Positions 1 to 11,191 of a stretch of 64,000 nt of DNA are shown here, piece by piece. The stretch is from Aradus depressus (lineage: Eukaryota; Arthropoda; Insecta; Hemiptera; Aradidae): contig OY759217.1 in assembly GCA_963662175.1 (NCBI GenBank), positions 5,706,562-5,770,561 of the forward strand, read 5' to 3'. Both the position numbers and the translations under genes were made by a program. Position 1 is the first letter of the stretch, and each line of letters opens with the position of its first letter. Below the pieces are notes generated by a model, which saw only the letters and a list, made by a program, of their open reading frames with translations, searched no databases and had not been told where the DNA came from.

Positions 1-1
1 G

Positions 2-464
2 AGAAATATCGAAACATTTCAAGATTCCTCAATCCACGATTTCTTCAATTTTAAAGAGACGAGAAACCATTTTTCAATTAGATACATGTGGTAAAAGACA
101 TATTAAACGAATTAGAACTAATGGTGATTATCCAATGGAACAAGATGAAACTGAGGATACACCCCCTCTTGTCTTCAACGGAGAGAATTACACACAACAC
201 ACAGACTCTTCAGAGGAGGATGTGGGTGAACACTCCAGTTCATCACAACAGCAAACGGACTCTTCACAGCATGATACGGATGAAGACGGAAGTGAACGAA
301 TTCATTCAACAGAACACCGACGAGTAGTATATGGTGATAAAAAACCAACAAAAAAGTTCAACCTTCCTAAACCCGTAAAATGCTTAATACCTCTTTCTAA
401 GGAAAATATGACGTTTTTACGTTTGGTCGGGTATAAAGTTCTGTCATCAACGTATAGATGTTAG
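2..464 (+). pseudogene. Left-arm copy of the CENP-B-type ORF, 5' end outside the window
   Basis: This is the mirror copy of the ORF in the right arm and is truncated by the window start. The frame is open from the first bases: the tail of the helix-turn-helix (EISKHFKIP onward) is encoded by bases 2-60, and the acidic Ser/Gln-rich tail follows to the stop at 462-464. Compared with the other copy it has a few amino-acid changes (for example V for A before FNG and C for G in the VKxLIPL segment) and lacks one Gln. The arms have therefore diverged very little, either through recent formation or through conversion. Confidence 0.55.
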
Positions 465-1098
465 ATTTGGATAGTTCAAAGAGGGGTTCGGATATCATTC
501 TCATTACCGAAACCATCGGGGGTATAGATGGAATAAGAAAATCTGTTAGACATGAAAACACTCTATCTATTTAAAAGGTAGATTTTTTCAAGGAGAATGG
601 GACAACGACAGTTGCAACATTCTAAAAGTGGTTTTTGTTCAATTCCAGTGCTTCCAGGGTAATAACTCGGACTATATTTTGAAGGATATATCAATAATGG
701 GCATTAACTTTATTGGGAATAGGTACACAGCATATCACAAACGAAAAGATTATTAGAAAGAATCAAATCGAATGCTGTGAGGTTGTGCAGGCTTGGAGAG
801 GCTATAAACGCACGCAGGTCGTATGAGTGAAGGTTTGGAGAGGATATAGACGCCCGCAGACCAGTGTGATCACCAGCAGTTCTAAATGTTGAAAACACTG
901 ATTTGAGGAAAAGTAGGAGAGTACAATCGTGTTAATATGCCTGTATTTTTGATTTGCAGGAAAGGGCCTTGCCCCCTTTTTATTCATGCTTTGTATCCAA
1001 AAGTATATATATATTTCAGTTTTCATTTGACTATATGCTTATATCATCTCTTTGTGAGAGCGGTTCTAAATCTGCTGGGTAAGTTTCGTTCTTGAGCA

Positions 1099-1883
1099 TA
1101 AATATAGCGATATCGTTATAACTCCTGTGATATCGTTATAAATATAGCGCTATCGTTATAACTACTGTCATATCGTTATAAATATAGCGATATCGTTATA
1201 ACTACTGTGATATCGTTAAAAATATAGCGATATCGTTATAACTACTGTGATATCGTTAAAAATATAGCGATATCGTTATAACTACAGTAATATCGTTATA
1301 AATATAGCGATATCGTTATAACTCCTGTGATATCGTTATAAATATAGCGATATCGTTATAACTACTGTGATATCGTTATAAATATAGCGATATCGTTATA
1401 ACTACAGTAATATCGTTATAAATATAGCGATATCGTTATAACTCCTGTGATATCGTTATAAATATAGCGATATCGTTATAACTACTGTGATATCGTTATA
1501 AATATAGCGATATCGTTATAACTACAGTAATATCGTTATAAATATAGCGATATCGTTATAACTCCTGTGATATCGTTATAAATATAGCGATATCGTTATA
1601 ACTACTGTGATATCGTTATAAATATAGCGATATCGTTATAATTACAGTAATATCGTTATAAATATAGCGATATCGTTATAACTACAGTAATATCGTTATA
1701 AATATAGCGATATCGTTATAACTACTGTGATATCGTTTTAAATATAGCGATATCGTTATAACTACTGTGATATCGTTATAAATATAGCGATATCGTTATA
1801 ACTCCTGTGATATCGTTATAAATATAGCGATATCGTTATAACTACAGTAATATCGTTATAAATATAGCGATATCGTTATAACT
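1099..1883. repeat. 40-bp tandem array, about 20 copies, GATATC-centred, with 120-bp higher-order period
   Basis: The unit AATATAGCGATATCGTTATA is followed by ACTnCnGTnATATCGTTATA, giving a 40-bp period made of two related 20-bp halves that share TATCGTTATA. Three versions of the second half (ACTCCTGTGA, ACTACTGTGA, ACTACAGTAA) rotate through much of the array, giving a 120-bp higher-order period. The core AACGATATCGnT is nearly palindromic. The array sits between the arms of the foldback element. Confidence 0.9.
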
Positions 1884-2637
1884 AGAAGGAGAGTGTAGTG
1901 ATGTTTGAGCGAGAATATTGCAGTATAATATAGGGATTTGAATCGATTTGACTGAGTTGAATTTGGTTCAAAGAAACAGGATTTTGGGGGTACATGTAGA
2001 CACTGCTCAAGAACGAAACTTACCCAGCAGATTTAGAACCGCTCTCACAAAGAAATGATATAAGCATATAGTCAAATGAAAACTGAAATATATATATACT
2101 TTTGGATACAAAGCATGAATAAAAAGGGGGCAAGGCCCTTTCCTGCAAATCAAAAATACAGGCATATTAACACGATTGTACTCTCCTACTTTTCCTCAAA
2201 TCAGTGTTTTCAACATTTAGAACTGCTGGTGATCACACTGGTCTGCGGGCGTCTATATCCTCTCCAAACCTTCACTCATACGACCTGCGTGCGTTTATAG
2301 CCTCTCCAAGCCTGCACAACCTCACAGCATTCGATTTGATTCTTTCTAATAATCTTTTCGTTTGTGATATGCTGTGTACCTATTCCCAATAAAGTTAATG
2401 CCCATTATTGATATATCCTTCAAAATATAGTCCGAGTTATTACCCTGGAAGCACTGGAATTGAACAAAAACCACTTTTAGAATGTTGCAACTGTCGTTGT
2501 CCCATTCTCCTTGAAAAAATCTACCTTTTAAATAGATAGAGTGTTTTCATGTCTAACAGATTTTCTTATTCCATCTATACCCCCGATGGTTTCGGTAATG
2601 AGAATGATATCCGAACCCCTCTTTGAACTATCCAAAT

Positions 2638-3183
2638 CTAACATCTATACGTTGATGACAGAACTTTATACCCGACCAAACGTAAAAACGTCATATTTTC
2701 CTTAGAAAGAGGTATTAAGCCTTTTACGGGTTTAGGAAGGTTGAACTTTTTTGTTGGTTTTTTATCACCATATACTACTCGTCGGTGTTCTGTTGAATGA
2801 ATTCGTTCACTTCCGTCTTCATCCGTATCATGCTGTGAAGAGTCCGTTTGCTGTTGTGATGAACTGGAGTGTTCACCCACATCCTCCTCTGAAGAGTCTG
2901 TGTGTTGTTGTGTGTAATTCTCTCCGTTGAAGGCAAGAGGGGGTGTATCCTCAGTTTCATTTTGTTCCATTGGATAATCACCATTAGTTCTAATTCGTTT
3001 AATATGTCTTTTACCACATGTATCTAATTGAAAAATGGTTTCTCGTCTCTTTAAAATTGAAGAAATCGTGGATTGAGGAATCTTGAAATGTTTCGATATT
3101 TCTCCAACCTTTTCTCCTTCATCAAAAAGTTTAATTATTTTTATTTTATTTTCTATAGTGAGAGCGTTTCGTTTGACCCCCAT
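2638..3183 (-). CDS. CENP-B/pogo-type helix-turn-helix protein without DDE domain (right arm copy)
   Basis: This 181-aa ORF starts at an ATG in the MGVKRNAL context. Residues 4-50 fit the CENP-B N-terminal (pogo/Tigger/Psq) helix-turn-helix domain: a basic start, a first helix (NKIKIIKLFDEGE), then the recognition helix with the characteristic QSTISSILKRR. The rest is acidic and rich in Ser, Gln and His (about residues 70-130) and ends without any CENP-B middle domain or DDE catalytic core. In Tigger-like transposases this domain binds the terminal repeats. Here only DNA binding could be retained. The reading frame is intact, unlike the neighbouring transposon remnants. Whether it is expressed is unknown. 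Confidence 0.65.
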   Translation of the reverse strand: MGVKRNALTIENKIKIIKLFDEGEKVGEISKHFKIPQSTISSILKRRETIFQLDTCGKRHIKRIRTNGDYPMEQNETEDTPPLAFNGENYTQQHTDSSEEDVGEHSSSSQQQTDSSQHDTDEDGSERIHSTEHRRVVYGDKKPTKKFNLPKPVKGLIPLSKENMTFLRLVGYKVLSSTYRC

Positions 3184-3389
3184 GGTATCTAACCTGCTGT
3201 GGATTACTAGATCAATGAAGTCTGTCTAATAATCACCAAACAGACCGTATTTATTGTAACAGGGTTGACAACTTCGGTTCAATAAATAGTGAATGATCAG
3301 ATTGTATTTATCTCAACGTTGTTAACACGTTAACAATGAAAACAGATAACTACTGACCAAACAGAACGTATTTATAGTTTTTTTCATCC

Positions 3390-6240
3390 TACATGCAACG
3401 AAAGGAGCCGATAAAATCCGAGACGAGCCGAGAAGAGCCGATCATTAATGGGTTTCCAGCAATACACCTAGCCCCAACAACAATAAGGAACTGCCTATGA
3501 TATGGAACCTATATACGATTTTTATTTCTTAATACTGACCAGCTTGTACTCACCAATTTTTCTTATAATCACGATAGTTATTACGCAGTCACATTCATCA
3601 CAAAAAATGTTCCTGAATATGCTACAAAATTTTCATAATTTACGTAAATTTTCGAAAATGTAAATAAATATTAATCGCATAAAATATTAAATAATATGAC
3701 TAAATAAAAAATAAATATATGAAAGGATGTAAGATATGTATAGGACTTTAAGAAAAAACAGTTGAGTGGAGTAGGCGTTGTATGTGGGGAAAAAAAACCT
3801 GTGACAAATAATGAAAAAATAAATATACTAAAATATTAAATAATCCCGGGTTTTGTGGCTATGAAGATGAATCGGTAAAATAACTGTTGTATTGGGTCAT
3901 CGTAAGTGTTTTGGCTCTCAATACCATATATGCGGGGAAGGAGGGCTGAATTGTGGGGTCCATGAGATGTGGGTGAGGATGGAACAATAATACTATATGG
4001 GTTCTCAAATACCGGTGGGAACTGTGATGTATATTAGACGAAGAGCTTGGGACTTGAAAAATAAATAGAATGGAGTATGGGTGTGAGGGCTGCGTTATAA
4101 TATTAATTGAGGAACGGTTGAGTGTTAGTTGTAGAAAAATGTCGGGGGAACTATAGAAAATATATTATATATATATATATATATATATGCATGTAGGAGA
4201 CTGGTGATAGCACTTATAGAAAACCCTATCTATGGTGCATGACTGAGAAATAAAAGTTTAGATTGATAGGAATGGTGTTCGGGTTGGGGTTACTTTAGAG
4301 TTTAAGATATACTATAGAGGGGAACCAGGGAAATAATTTAGCTGAGGAAGTATATAGAAGAGTGGTGGGGTTTTTAAAATGTGTCCGAGCGACTTCTAAG
4401 TTTTTTAGATTTGGGGAAGTTGCAGTTGAGTGATGTTTATAGGGATAGGTGAACAATTCCGTATTTTTGTGGTGTTGTGTCGTGACGATATATTGGATTT
4501 CTCGGAAGGATTCTATTGTCTCTGCATAGTCTCTGATTTGTAGAAAAGTACATCGCAGTTAATCTCTGATAATGAAATGTTACACAAGGCCGCCTACCCA
4601 TTCAAAAAATATTAGTATCTCTACTATAAATAATTATCCGGCTCAGTGGGTAAAGTTTTCAATGACTTCTTCTTAGGATAGCTATATAAGAAGAGTTCCT
4701 ATTGTATTGGACACACCTTATATGTACGTTGGGGCTGTGTTATAAAATAGTTCTTTAACTGATCTCGTTGGTGATGAAGGGGTCTAGAGCCTTCATCAGT
4801 ATGAAATCTTAGGAAAAATACTTGAATATGAAATTACTCCCGGCTTTTGCAGTTATAAAGATGGGTTGACAGGTACCAATGTGAGTGAGCCTACACAGCA
4901 GGGGTCCTAGGTTAGAGTTCTATTAGTGCTCAGATGTGTGGGAGTGGGTTCTGAATATATCCGGAGTAGTGTTGTGCAGGGGGATGATTTAAGTTCCTGC
5001 TAGATTGTAGGTTATTAGTCGTAAAAATAGTGATGGTAAAGTAATATTGGAAATGCGAATCTAAATATCGACGAGAACTGTGGGGGTGTTGACCTGGCGG
5101 TTTAGGTAGGGAGAAGCATTTAAATTTGATTTTCTGCATGTGATGCAAGTGTACAGGTATGTCTGAGTGAGAGGTGGGATAGAAGTGGTTTGAATGAGAA
5201 AGAAATGTTGACGGGGCAGTAGTCTACACTTGTAGGGTTCTAACTTGATATGATGTTGGGGAAGTAGAAGTGGAGAGCAGAATATTGGGATGGATTGGTC
5301 GTTGTCAGAATTGTGTGGGGGTTTGAGAAGGTTAGGAGAGCAATTACAGTAGAGGACGGTTGGTGGAAGGAAAAATAAATTGTTTTGACCGCTATAAACG
5401 AGGATTGAAATATAGTAGAGATGCTAAGTAAGTTAAGTGCTGGAGATGAGAAGTAGCATGTAACAAAATGTAAGTTAAATATACTGCATGTTAGCCTAAG
5501 AATGTATCCATGGAAAGGTACATCTAGATCTAAAGATTACTCCGCGGGTATGTATAAGTAAAAGGTTTTAGAAGTAGAGAACAGAAAATTAGTAAGGACA
5601 AGTTGAGAAAAAACAATTAGACGATTGATGTGGGGAAGTAGAAGTGAGTCATAAAAATTAGAAGAAAGACCTGAGGATTAGGTGTGGGTTGCAAAGTTTT
5701 TGCCGGATTGGAAGAAGTACAATTGGTCTGAGGAAGTAGAACTATAATTAAAGATTATGTTTTAGAATAATTGATGTGGATATGTGCATTGAAGGTGATT
5801 TGTGGTGGGTAAGTATGACTGATTCAGAGGGAGAGGCTAATGGACGTAGAATGTAGGTTTATGTATGGGTAGACCGGGTTATGATGAAAATGTCAGACGA
5901 TCTAGAGAGAGTGTCTGAGTAAAAGGTTTAAAGGGAGAATGAGGTGGGATAATTGGGAAGTATAAGTGAGAAAATTGAGATGGATTGGCTACACCGCTAT
6001 ACTGAAGATGGAGAGTAGTGATTCGGCGGGAGAGCGGGGGTATTGAGATGGGGAAGCACATTGGATGTGTTAATTGACGTGGGGATGTAAGATTAAATCA
6101 TGAAATAAAAATTGGTGAAGTATGCCTGCAACAACAGGTCTCGACATGTTTGAACATGTAAACAACGACTTAATTCCTATAGATACGAAGGTCATTTCCA
6201 AACCATAGTGGATATAAAAAAATAAAATAATAAAAAACAA
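3390..6240. other. Non-coding stretch with decayed repeats and a (TA)n tract
   Basis: No credible gene was found. A (TA)n tract lies at about 4161-4188. Motifs such as GGGGAAGTAGAAGTG and a short segment around GCTATAAAGATG or GCTATACTGAAGATGG recur in diverged form near 3855, 4850, 5390 and 5995. The region is therefore probably a very old tandem or dispersed repeat now beyond easy recognition. Confidence 0.45.
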
Positions 6241-6242
6241 GA

Positions 6243-6482
6243 ATTCACAAATAACACCAAAGGACAGCGTGCTCGGAATTCGAGATAAATATTTTTTCGC
6301 ATATATTACTCCAATCGGACAACATACTCAATATGAAGAGCTTTGAATTATATTTTTAAATGCAATACCATTCAAGGCACCGAAGGACGGCATGCTCAAA
6401 AGTGTAGGTAGCCGATTTTTCCATCATAATACTCCAGTTTAAAATAATACTGAATACAATGATGATGATGATGATGATGATA
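6243..6482. repeat. Two diverged direct copies (~120 bp spacing) followed by a (GAT)n microsatellite
   Basis: AGGACAGCGTGCTC near 6262 and AGGACGGCATGCTC near 6384 are each followed by related AT-rich sequence ending in an ACTCCA...ATACTnAATA motif. This makes two old direct copies. The second runs into (GAT)n at 6458-6482. Confidence 0.5.
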
Positions 6483-6651
6483 GGACATGATAAGGTAGGC
6501 TACACGAATGCAGGGTTCGACATGCTACATCACGCAAGTGCCTGTTCAAGGTCACGAAATCACTCTTAAAAAATATAAAAATTGTTACTAGTGGGCTAAT
6601 TAAAAAAAATATAGGGGCACAGGCGAGGGGTGAGATAAAAATGTAAAGCAG

Positions 6652-6906
6652 GGTTTAGAGGGAGAGCGGAAACTTATTGAGGTTTAAAGGAAGAGCGGAA
6701 ACTTATTGAGGTTTAGAGAGAGAGGGGAACTTATTGAGGTTTAGAGGAAGAGCGGAAACTTATTGAGGTTTAGAGTGAGAGCGGAAACTTATTTAGATGG
6801 GGAAGTAGATTGGTAGTGATTCAAAGGACAAAAATTGAGATGAAAAAATTAGGGGGGGGGGGGGGCCTTATTGAGGTTTAGAGGGAGAGCGGAAACTTAT
6901 TGAGCT
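6652..6906. repeat. 29-30-bp minisatellite, five contiguous copies plus one outlier
   Basis: The unit is GTTTAGAGGGAGAGCGGAAA followed by CTTATTGAG. Copies start near 6652, 6682, 6711, 6739 and 6768. Another at about 6877 is separated from them by a G-rich stretch that contains a run of about 13 G. Confidence 0.8.
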
Positions 6907-7032
6907 GGGGATGTACTGTGGTGGGTGATTCGGAGCTAGGGAGGGTGGGGAAGTGTTGGTGGTGGGGGGTGATGGATCACGTGACCCCGTGGGGTCAAAG
7001 GTCATGTGGAGCAACTGATCCAGAGTCCCCAT

Positions 7033-7728
7033 TTCCCTTATCGCGATGAGCGGCTAATGGAGCGGCCAAACTAGATAGGTGGCGCACGACAGATCGCAAT
7101 GGGCGGCTAATGGAGCGGCCAAACTAGATAGGTGGCGCACGACAGATCGCGATGACAGGCTAATGGAGCGGTCATACTAGATAGGTGGCGCTCGACCGAT
7201 CGCGATGAGCGGCTAATGAAGCGGCCATACTAGATAGGTGGCGCTCGACAGATCGCGATGAGCGGCTAACGCAGCGGCCACACTAGATAGGAGGCGCTCG
7301 TCAGATCGTAATGGACGGCTAATGCAGCGGCCAAACTAGATAGATGGCGCTGGTCAGATCGAGAGGACTGGCTAATGGAGCGGTCACATGAGACAGGTGG
7401 GGCACATCATATCGCGATGAGCGGCTAATGCAGCGGCAATAGTAGATAGGTGGCGCACGACAGATCGTAATGGGCGGCTAATGAAGCGGCCATACTAGAT
7501 AGATGGCGCTGGTCAGATCGAGATGACTGGCTAATGCAGCGGCAATACTAGATAGGTGGCGCACGTCAGATCGTAATGGGCGGCTAATGCAGCGGCAATA
7601 CTAGATAGGTGGCGCACGTCAGATCGTAATGGGCGGCTAATGAAGCGGCCATACTAGATAGATGGCGCTGGTCAGATCGCGATGAGCGGCTAATGCAGCG
7701 GCCACACTAGACCGGTGGCGCAAGACAG
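7033..7728. repeat. 53-bp minisatellite, about 13 copies
   Basis: The unit begins GATCGCGATGAGCGGCTAAT and continues GnAGCGGCCAnACTAGATAGnTGGCGCnCGnCA, 53 bp in all. The copies vary at scattered bases (CGAC/CGTC/TGGT, CAGCGG/GAGCGG). The array is GC-rich against an AT-rich surround. Confidence 0.9.
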
Positions 7729-7894
7729 ACGAGCAGGTGAATAAAGGTTAAGGAGATCGCATCCGCGATTCCTTCCACCCGGATCACAATATTGTTGATC
7801 GTGCTGACACAACACCAGCCTGTTGTTTATGAAACCAAGCAGGTTGGATGCCTTCTTGCAGAGGAAGAATGAAGGAAAAAGTAGAGAAGCGGGG

Positions 7895-8063
7895 ATGGTA
7901 GTTACTTGTTAAAGACAGCTTACCCTAGGTGAATAAACCTAGGTAAGCAACATTTAGGTTGCCCACTGTAGAGTCGGGCTCATGTCCACCACAGTGACAA
8001 AAGAGCGCTCTGGTAGTAGGCGATATGACCTCGTAGTTAAAGCCCGGTATGAGTCTACTAACT
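7895..8063 (+). mobile_element. SINE 3' part (5' part different or lost)
   Basis: From TTGTTAAAGAC onward the sequence matches the 3' half of the complete SINE at 58120-58465: CCCTAGGTGAATAAA, the AGAGTCGGGCTCATGTCCAC segment, AGAGCGCTCTGGTAGTAGGC and AGTTAAAGCCCGG. It ends in CTAACTAACC, like the TAACC tail of the full copy. The tRNA-like head is absent here. Confidence 0.75.
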
Positions 8064-8595
8064 AACCGATTTGATTAACTTTCATATTTTTCATGGATGC
8101 TACTAAACATACGTGTCACAGCTGTATTGGAAAACACCTTATCTGTTTGAATAGTTGTTCCTGTTATTTGTGAGAAAGGAATCCATTGAATTACATGGAG
8201 CAGCTGGGAGTTTCTCAAGTCAATGTAAATATGACAGTATCTTCTCTGTAAAGTTGACTAATTCACTTGGAGAGAACCCAAACTTAAAGTTGCTAGAATG
8301 CGTGGGTTTGGTTGCTGATGGCGTTCTGGCTATAAATCCCAAAGAGATCGTTGTGTTGGAGCCTGGGTTCCATTCCTCGGAAATGACGGGAAAGGACGGA
8401 AATGAAGGCGGGGGGGTATGTGAGCCCAGAACGGGATTAGCACCGTCTACCAGATCAGCTCCGGGCCCTTCCTTCACCCCAATAGATGGCTACTCTTTGA
8501 TAAAGCAACACATTTCCACCTCTACTTTTTCGAACCCCCCGTCTTTGTTCTCTATTGCCCTTTCTAAACTTTTTCTGGGCTTGACTGTCAATTTC
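8064..8595. other. Stretch without a supportable gene
   Basis: A 157-codon ORF crosses this stretch (8155-8628). It shows no recognisable motif, its 3' end runs into a dispersed repeat also found near 13,950, and the opposite strand is open as well. I see nothing else to annotate. Confidence 0.4.
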
Positions 8596-8880
8596 CACAA
8601 TTGTTCTTACAAAAAAACAATCATTTAAAATTTCTTTATATGGGTTATAAAAATTTAAAAAAAGTTACCAGAGAATTGATCAATTACGTTTTCATATTCA
8701 AAGCTAATCGATCGTTTGGGCTAAAATTCTATATTTGACTATATAGTGGTTTCTGAAATCTCATACTTATCAGACGATTCATTCAAAAATTCTATGCCGG
8801 GTATACAACGGAATCTTATGTTTTCCGCCTCTAGAATCCAAATATGAAAAAAAAATGTATATGTCTGGGGAGAAGCTTAA
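8596..8880 (+). repeat. Dispersed repeat family A, copy 1
   Basis: This segment aligns by eye with 13,945-14,290: the same order of ACCAGnGAATTnATCAATTA, AGCTAATCGATC, CATTTGACT-like, TTCATTCAAAAATTC, ATCTTATGTTTTCCG and GTCTGGGGAGA landmarks. It ends in GCTTAACTCAAAAACTCT. Related but shorter versions lie at 57,460-57,668 and 61,425-61,840. Confidence 0.7.
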
Positions 8881-9012
8881 CTCAAAAACTCTAGTTACTG
8901 TCGTTGTAATGAACGTATTGGCACAAAAACTCTAGTTACTGTCGTTGTAATGAACGTATTGGCACAAAAACTCTAGTTACTGTCGTTGTAATGAACGTAT
9001 TGGCACAAAAGT
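8881..9012. repeat. 41-bp tandem repeat, three copies
   Basis: Three almost identical copies of ACTCTAGTTACTGTCGTTGT followed by AATGAACGTATTGGCACAAAA start near 8889, 8930 and 8971. They directly follow dispersed repeat family A. Confidence 0.9.
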
Positions 9013-9720
9013 TCATATGTGAATTCAAAACCTCATACACAATATTTTTTTTAAACATACGTTTTTCTTTATATTTTCTATACTTGTGTTTCCAAAGACC
9101 CTCTCAGCGTCAATATGAAGAGACTCACCGAGTCAAATTTTTAAAATTAATTTAATTAAAATTCTTCAATCAATATGGAGTAGTGGTTTCTTGACATTTC
9201 ATCGTTATTCCCCTCTTGAAAATTTCCACGTATTCTGACGCCTCCAAGTCGGATTTCCTTTGATTAAAAAGACCCCTTCAAGTATTTAATTTCTGTCAAA
9301 TGAGATGGAGAAGAAGGTTGGGTTGGAATGCGACTTGGGTCAGATTAGTGCACGAAATGTCCACCCCCAGTGCTGCTCGCTTCAATTCTTCAATAATATA
9401 CAAAAAGTATCATCCCAAAAAATTATAATAATAGATTTTTCTCGAGCTTGTGACCCGAATCATGACGAAGGAGGTCGGATACGACATCAATTCATGACGA
9501 AGGAGGTCGGATACGACATCAATTCATGACGAAGTTATAGAATCTTCACATTACATTAACGTTTTTCTATTTTTTATACCGTTAGTATCTTTATACTATT
9601 ATAATATTACTCCAAATATTGTAATCATGTGAATGTTGGCTCGCAATTGCAACGAATTTTGAAATATCTTCTGTTTTGGTAGTTTTTTTAATTAAACAGG
9701 ATAAATAATAATTAAAAAAG
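9013..9720. repeat. AT-rich stretch with a 32-bp direct repeat (two copies)
   Basis: TCATGACGAAGGAGGTCGGA followed by TACGACATCAAT occurs twice in a row at about 9462-9525. A short third start (TCATGACGAAG) follows. The remainder is AT-rich, with no gene seen. Confidence 0.7.
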
Positions 9721-9721
9721 T

Positions 9722-10143
9722 CCTCGGCAAATCACTGGCTATGTACTTCCCCAACACGAATAATCGACAAGAAATGAAGAGACGTTATAAACTTTTACTA
9801 AGACTACTAGACAAAAGATCCAATTTAAATTTGAAAACAAAACGACTTTTATACAACGCAGTACTCAAACCGAAGTGGACTTGAGCTCTGGGGTTCTGCC
9901 AAGGCTTCCAATCTCCTGCGCATCCAATCCTTTCAATCCAAAATCCTTCGTAAAATAGTCAATGCTCCTTATTACATCTCCAACGAAACTCTTCACACTG
10001 ACCTTAATGTACCTTTTGTCACCGAAGTCGCTAAATCCAAGTATAAAAAATTATTATTTTCCCTTTTTAGTTCCCACAATAATCCTCTAGTCCGTGCACT
10101 CCATTCTGCCAGACTTCACCAACGACGGCTTAAGCGTCAATGA
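9722..10143 (+). pseudogene. Jockey-type non-LTR retrotransposon, C-terminal part of reverse transcriptase, broken
   Basis: Conceptual translation gives the post-catalytic end of a Jockey-clade RT. It has the MKRRYKLLLRLL helix, KRLLYNAVLKPKWT, then LELWGSAKASNLLRIQ and SFQSKILRKIVNAPYYISN, and ends in HNNPLVRALHSARLHQRRLK just before the stop at 10,141. A short deletion after KWT, where the family has YG before the LELWG motif, shifts the frame. The 5' end is lost, as is usual for incomplete target-primed reverse transcription. The sequence after the stop (GGGAGTGTCACCACTGGATG and so on) resembles that behind the fragment at 23,522, so both are probably one family. Confidence 0.75.
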
Positions 10144-10483
10144 CCTAGAGACCTCCTGAGCAGAAGCAGTGACAGTGATTAGTTACAAATAAGGGAAATC
10201 AATGTCTAGGGAGTGTCACCACTGGATGATTTCTCCCCTCTTGACATTTTGACATTGCCATTATCTTTCTATTAACATATTTGCTTGTTGAATTTATTTT
10301 CATACTGTTGTAAATATCTGTTTATAAATATAAAAAAAATATTGTCTATTTCACAAAACACAATAGAACTTCGATTATCCGAACTAATTGGGATTACAGG
10401 TGGTTCGGATAATCGAGGTTGAATTTCAAAAAAATCGAAAAACATATTAAAAAATAGAAAACAAGTCAGATTCAAACGACTGA

Positions 10484-10803
10484 GTAACCTGTACTTATAT
10501 AGAGGAGGTGACCTACGGAAGCACTAGTACACTATCTGGGGCGCTATAACTTTAGTCGTATTAGTCATTTCAAACCTAAAGAGCGCTCTGGAAGTAGGCG
10601 ATATGACCTTGTAGTTACAGCCCGGGCATGTCTTAATGAACTAAGTAACCTGTACTTATATAGAGGAGGTGACCTACGGAAGCACTAGTACACTATCTGG
10701 GGCGCTATAACTTTAGTCGTATTAGTCATTTCAAACCTAAAGAGCGCTCTGGAAGTAGGCGATATGACCTTGTAGTTACAGCCCGGCCATGTCAATGCTT
10801 AAC
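10484..10803 (+). repeat. 160-bp direct repeat (two copies) that contains a SINE 3' end
   Basis: AGTAACCTGTACTTATATAG begins at 10,484 and again at 10,644. Both copies end with AGAGCGCTCTGGAAGTAGGC, GATATGACCTTGTAGTTACA and GCCCGG, which is the 3' region of the SINE at 58,120. The copies differ by only a base or two, so the duplication is recent. Confidence 0.85.
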
Positions 10804-11191
10804 GTCCCCATCGTCCTCAAGATTTTTTCATCTCTCAGATAAAAAACCTAAGGACTTCGGTTGGGTTTTGAATTGATACGTGCGCCGGGGACGAGTGCAG
10901 GCACGCCGAAGGTCGCCTCCCAGCGCCCCATCGCACTACAGCCAGCGAGCGCCCCCCTTTTATTCCGAGCTCTCTCGGCGCGCCAAAGAAATTACGTTGG
11001 GCTGGCAGTGACTGCAGATGGTCGGAGGCAGTCGCTCCTAGCCGACCACAGCAACAGAATTATTATATTTTTTGCTTTCATTTAATAAACTTGTTAAGCG
11101 CTCTTTTCACCGACGATTCGGCGAACGGGTGACGTGGCCTCCACCGGATATCCGCAACCCTAGAAAAAAAAAAAAAAAAAAAAAAAAAAAT
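10804..11191. mobile_element. GC-rich segment ending in a 28-A tract, candidate retroposon
   Basis: After a degenerate reversed SINE piece (about 10,830-10,870), a markedly GC-rich stretch of about 300 bp includes an AATAAA at about 11,083 and ends in a pure A run of about 28 bases. This is the look of a retroposed transcript. I do not recognise its source. Confidence 0.35.

Larger units (their letters stand above)
1..3104. mobile_element. Giant palindromic (foldback) element with CENP-B/pogo-type ORF, left end cut by the window
   Basis: Bases 1-1098 reappear in reverse complement at 2004-3104 with only a few substitutions and one 3-base length difference, so the arms are nearly identical. 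They enclose a tandem array and about 120 bases of unique DNA. The right arm continues past 3104, but its left-arm partner lies outside the window, so the true ends cannot be seen. Beyond 3104, at about 3236, 3291 and 3357, three related copies of an ACAGAnnGTATTTAT-like motif occur, as could be expected of subterminal repeats. Each arm holds the coding region of a CENP-B-type DNA-binding protein without a catalytic domain. I infer a non-autonomous foldback derivative of a pogo/Tigger-like DNA transposon. A palindromic duplication of a host segment is the alternative. Confidence 0.7.

Noticed and set aside
802..2300. 74- and 62-aa ORFs in both arms of the palindrome
   Set aside because: They lie in the non-coding part of the arms, overlap each other, and show no recognisable domain.
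8155..8628. 157-aa ORF as a host gene
   Set aside because: The composition is irregular, the other strand is open, and the 3' end lies in a dispersed repeat.
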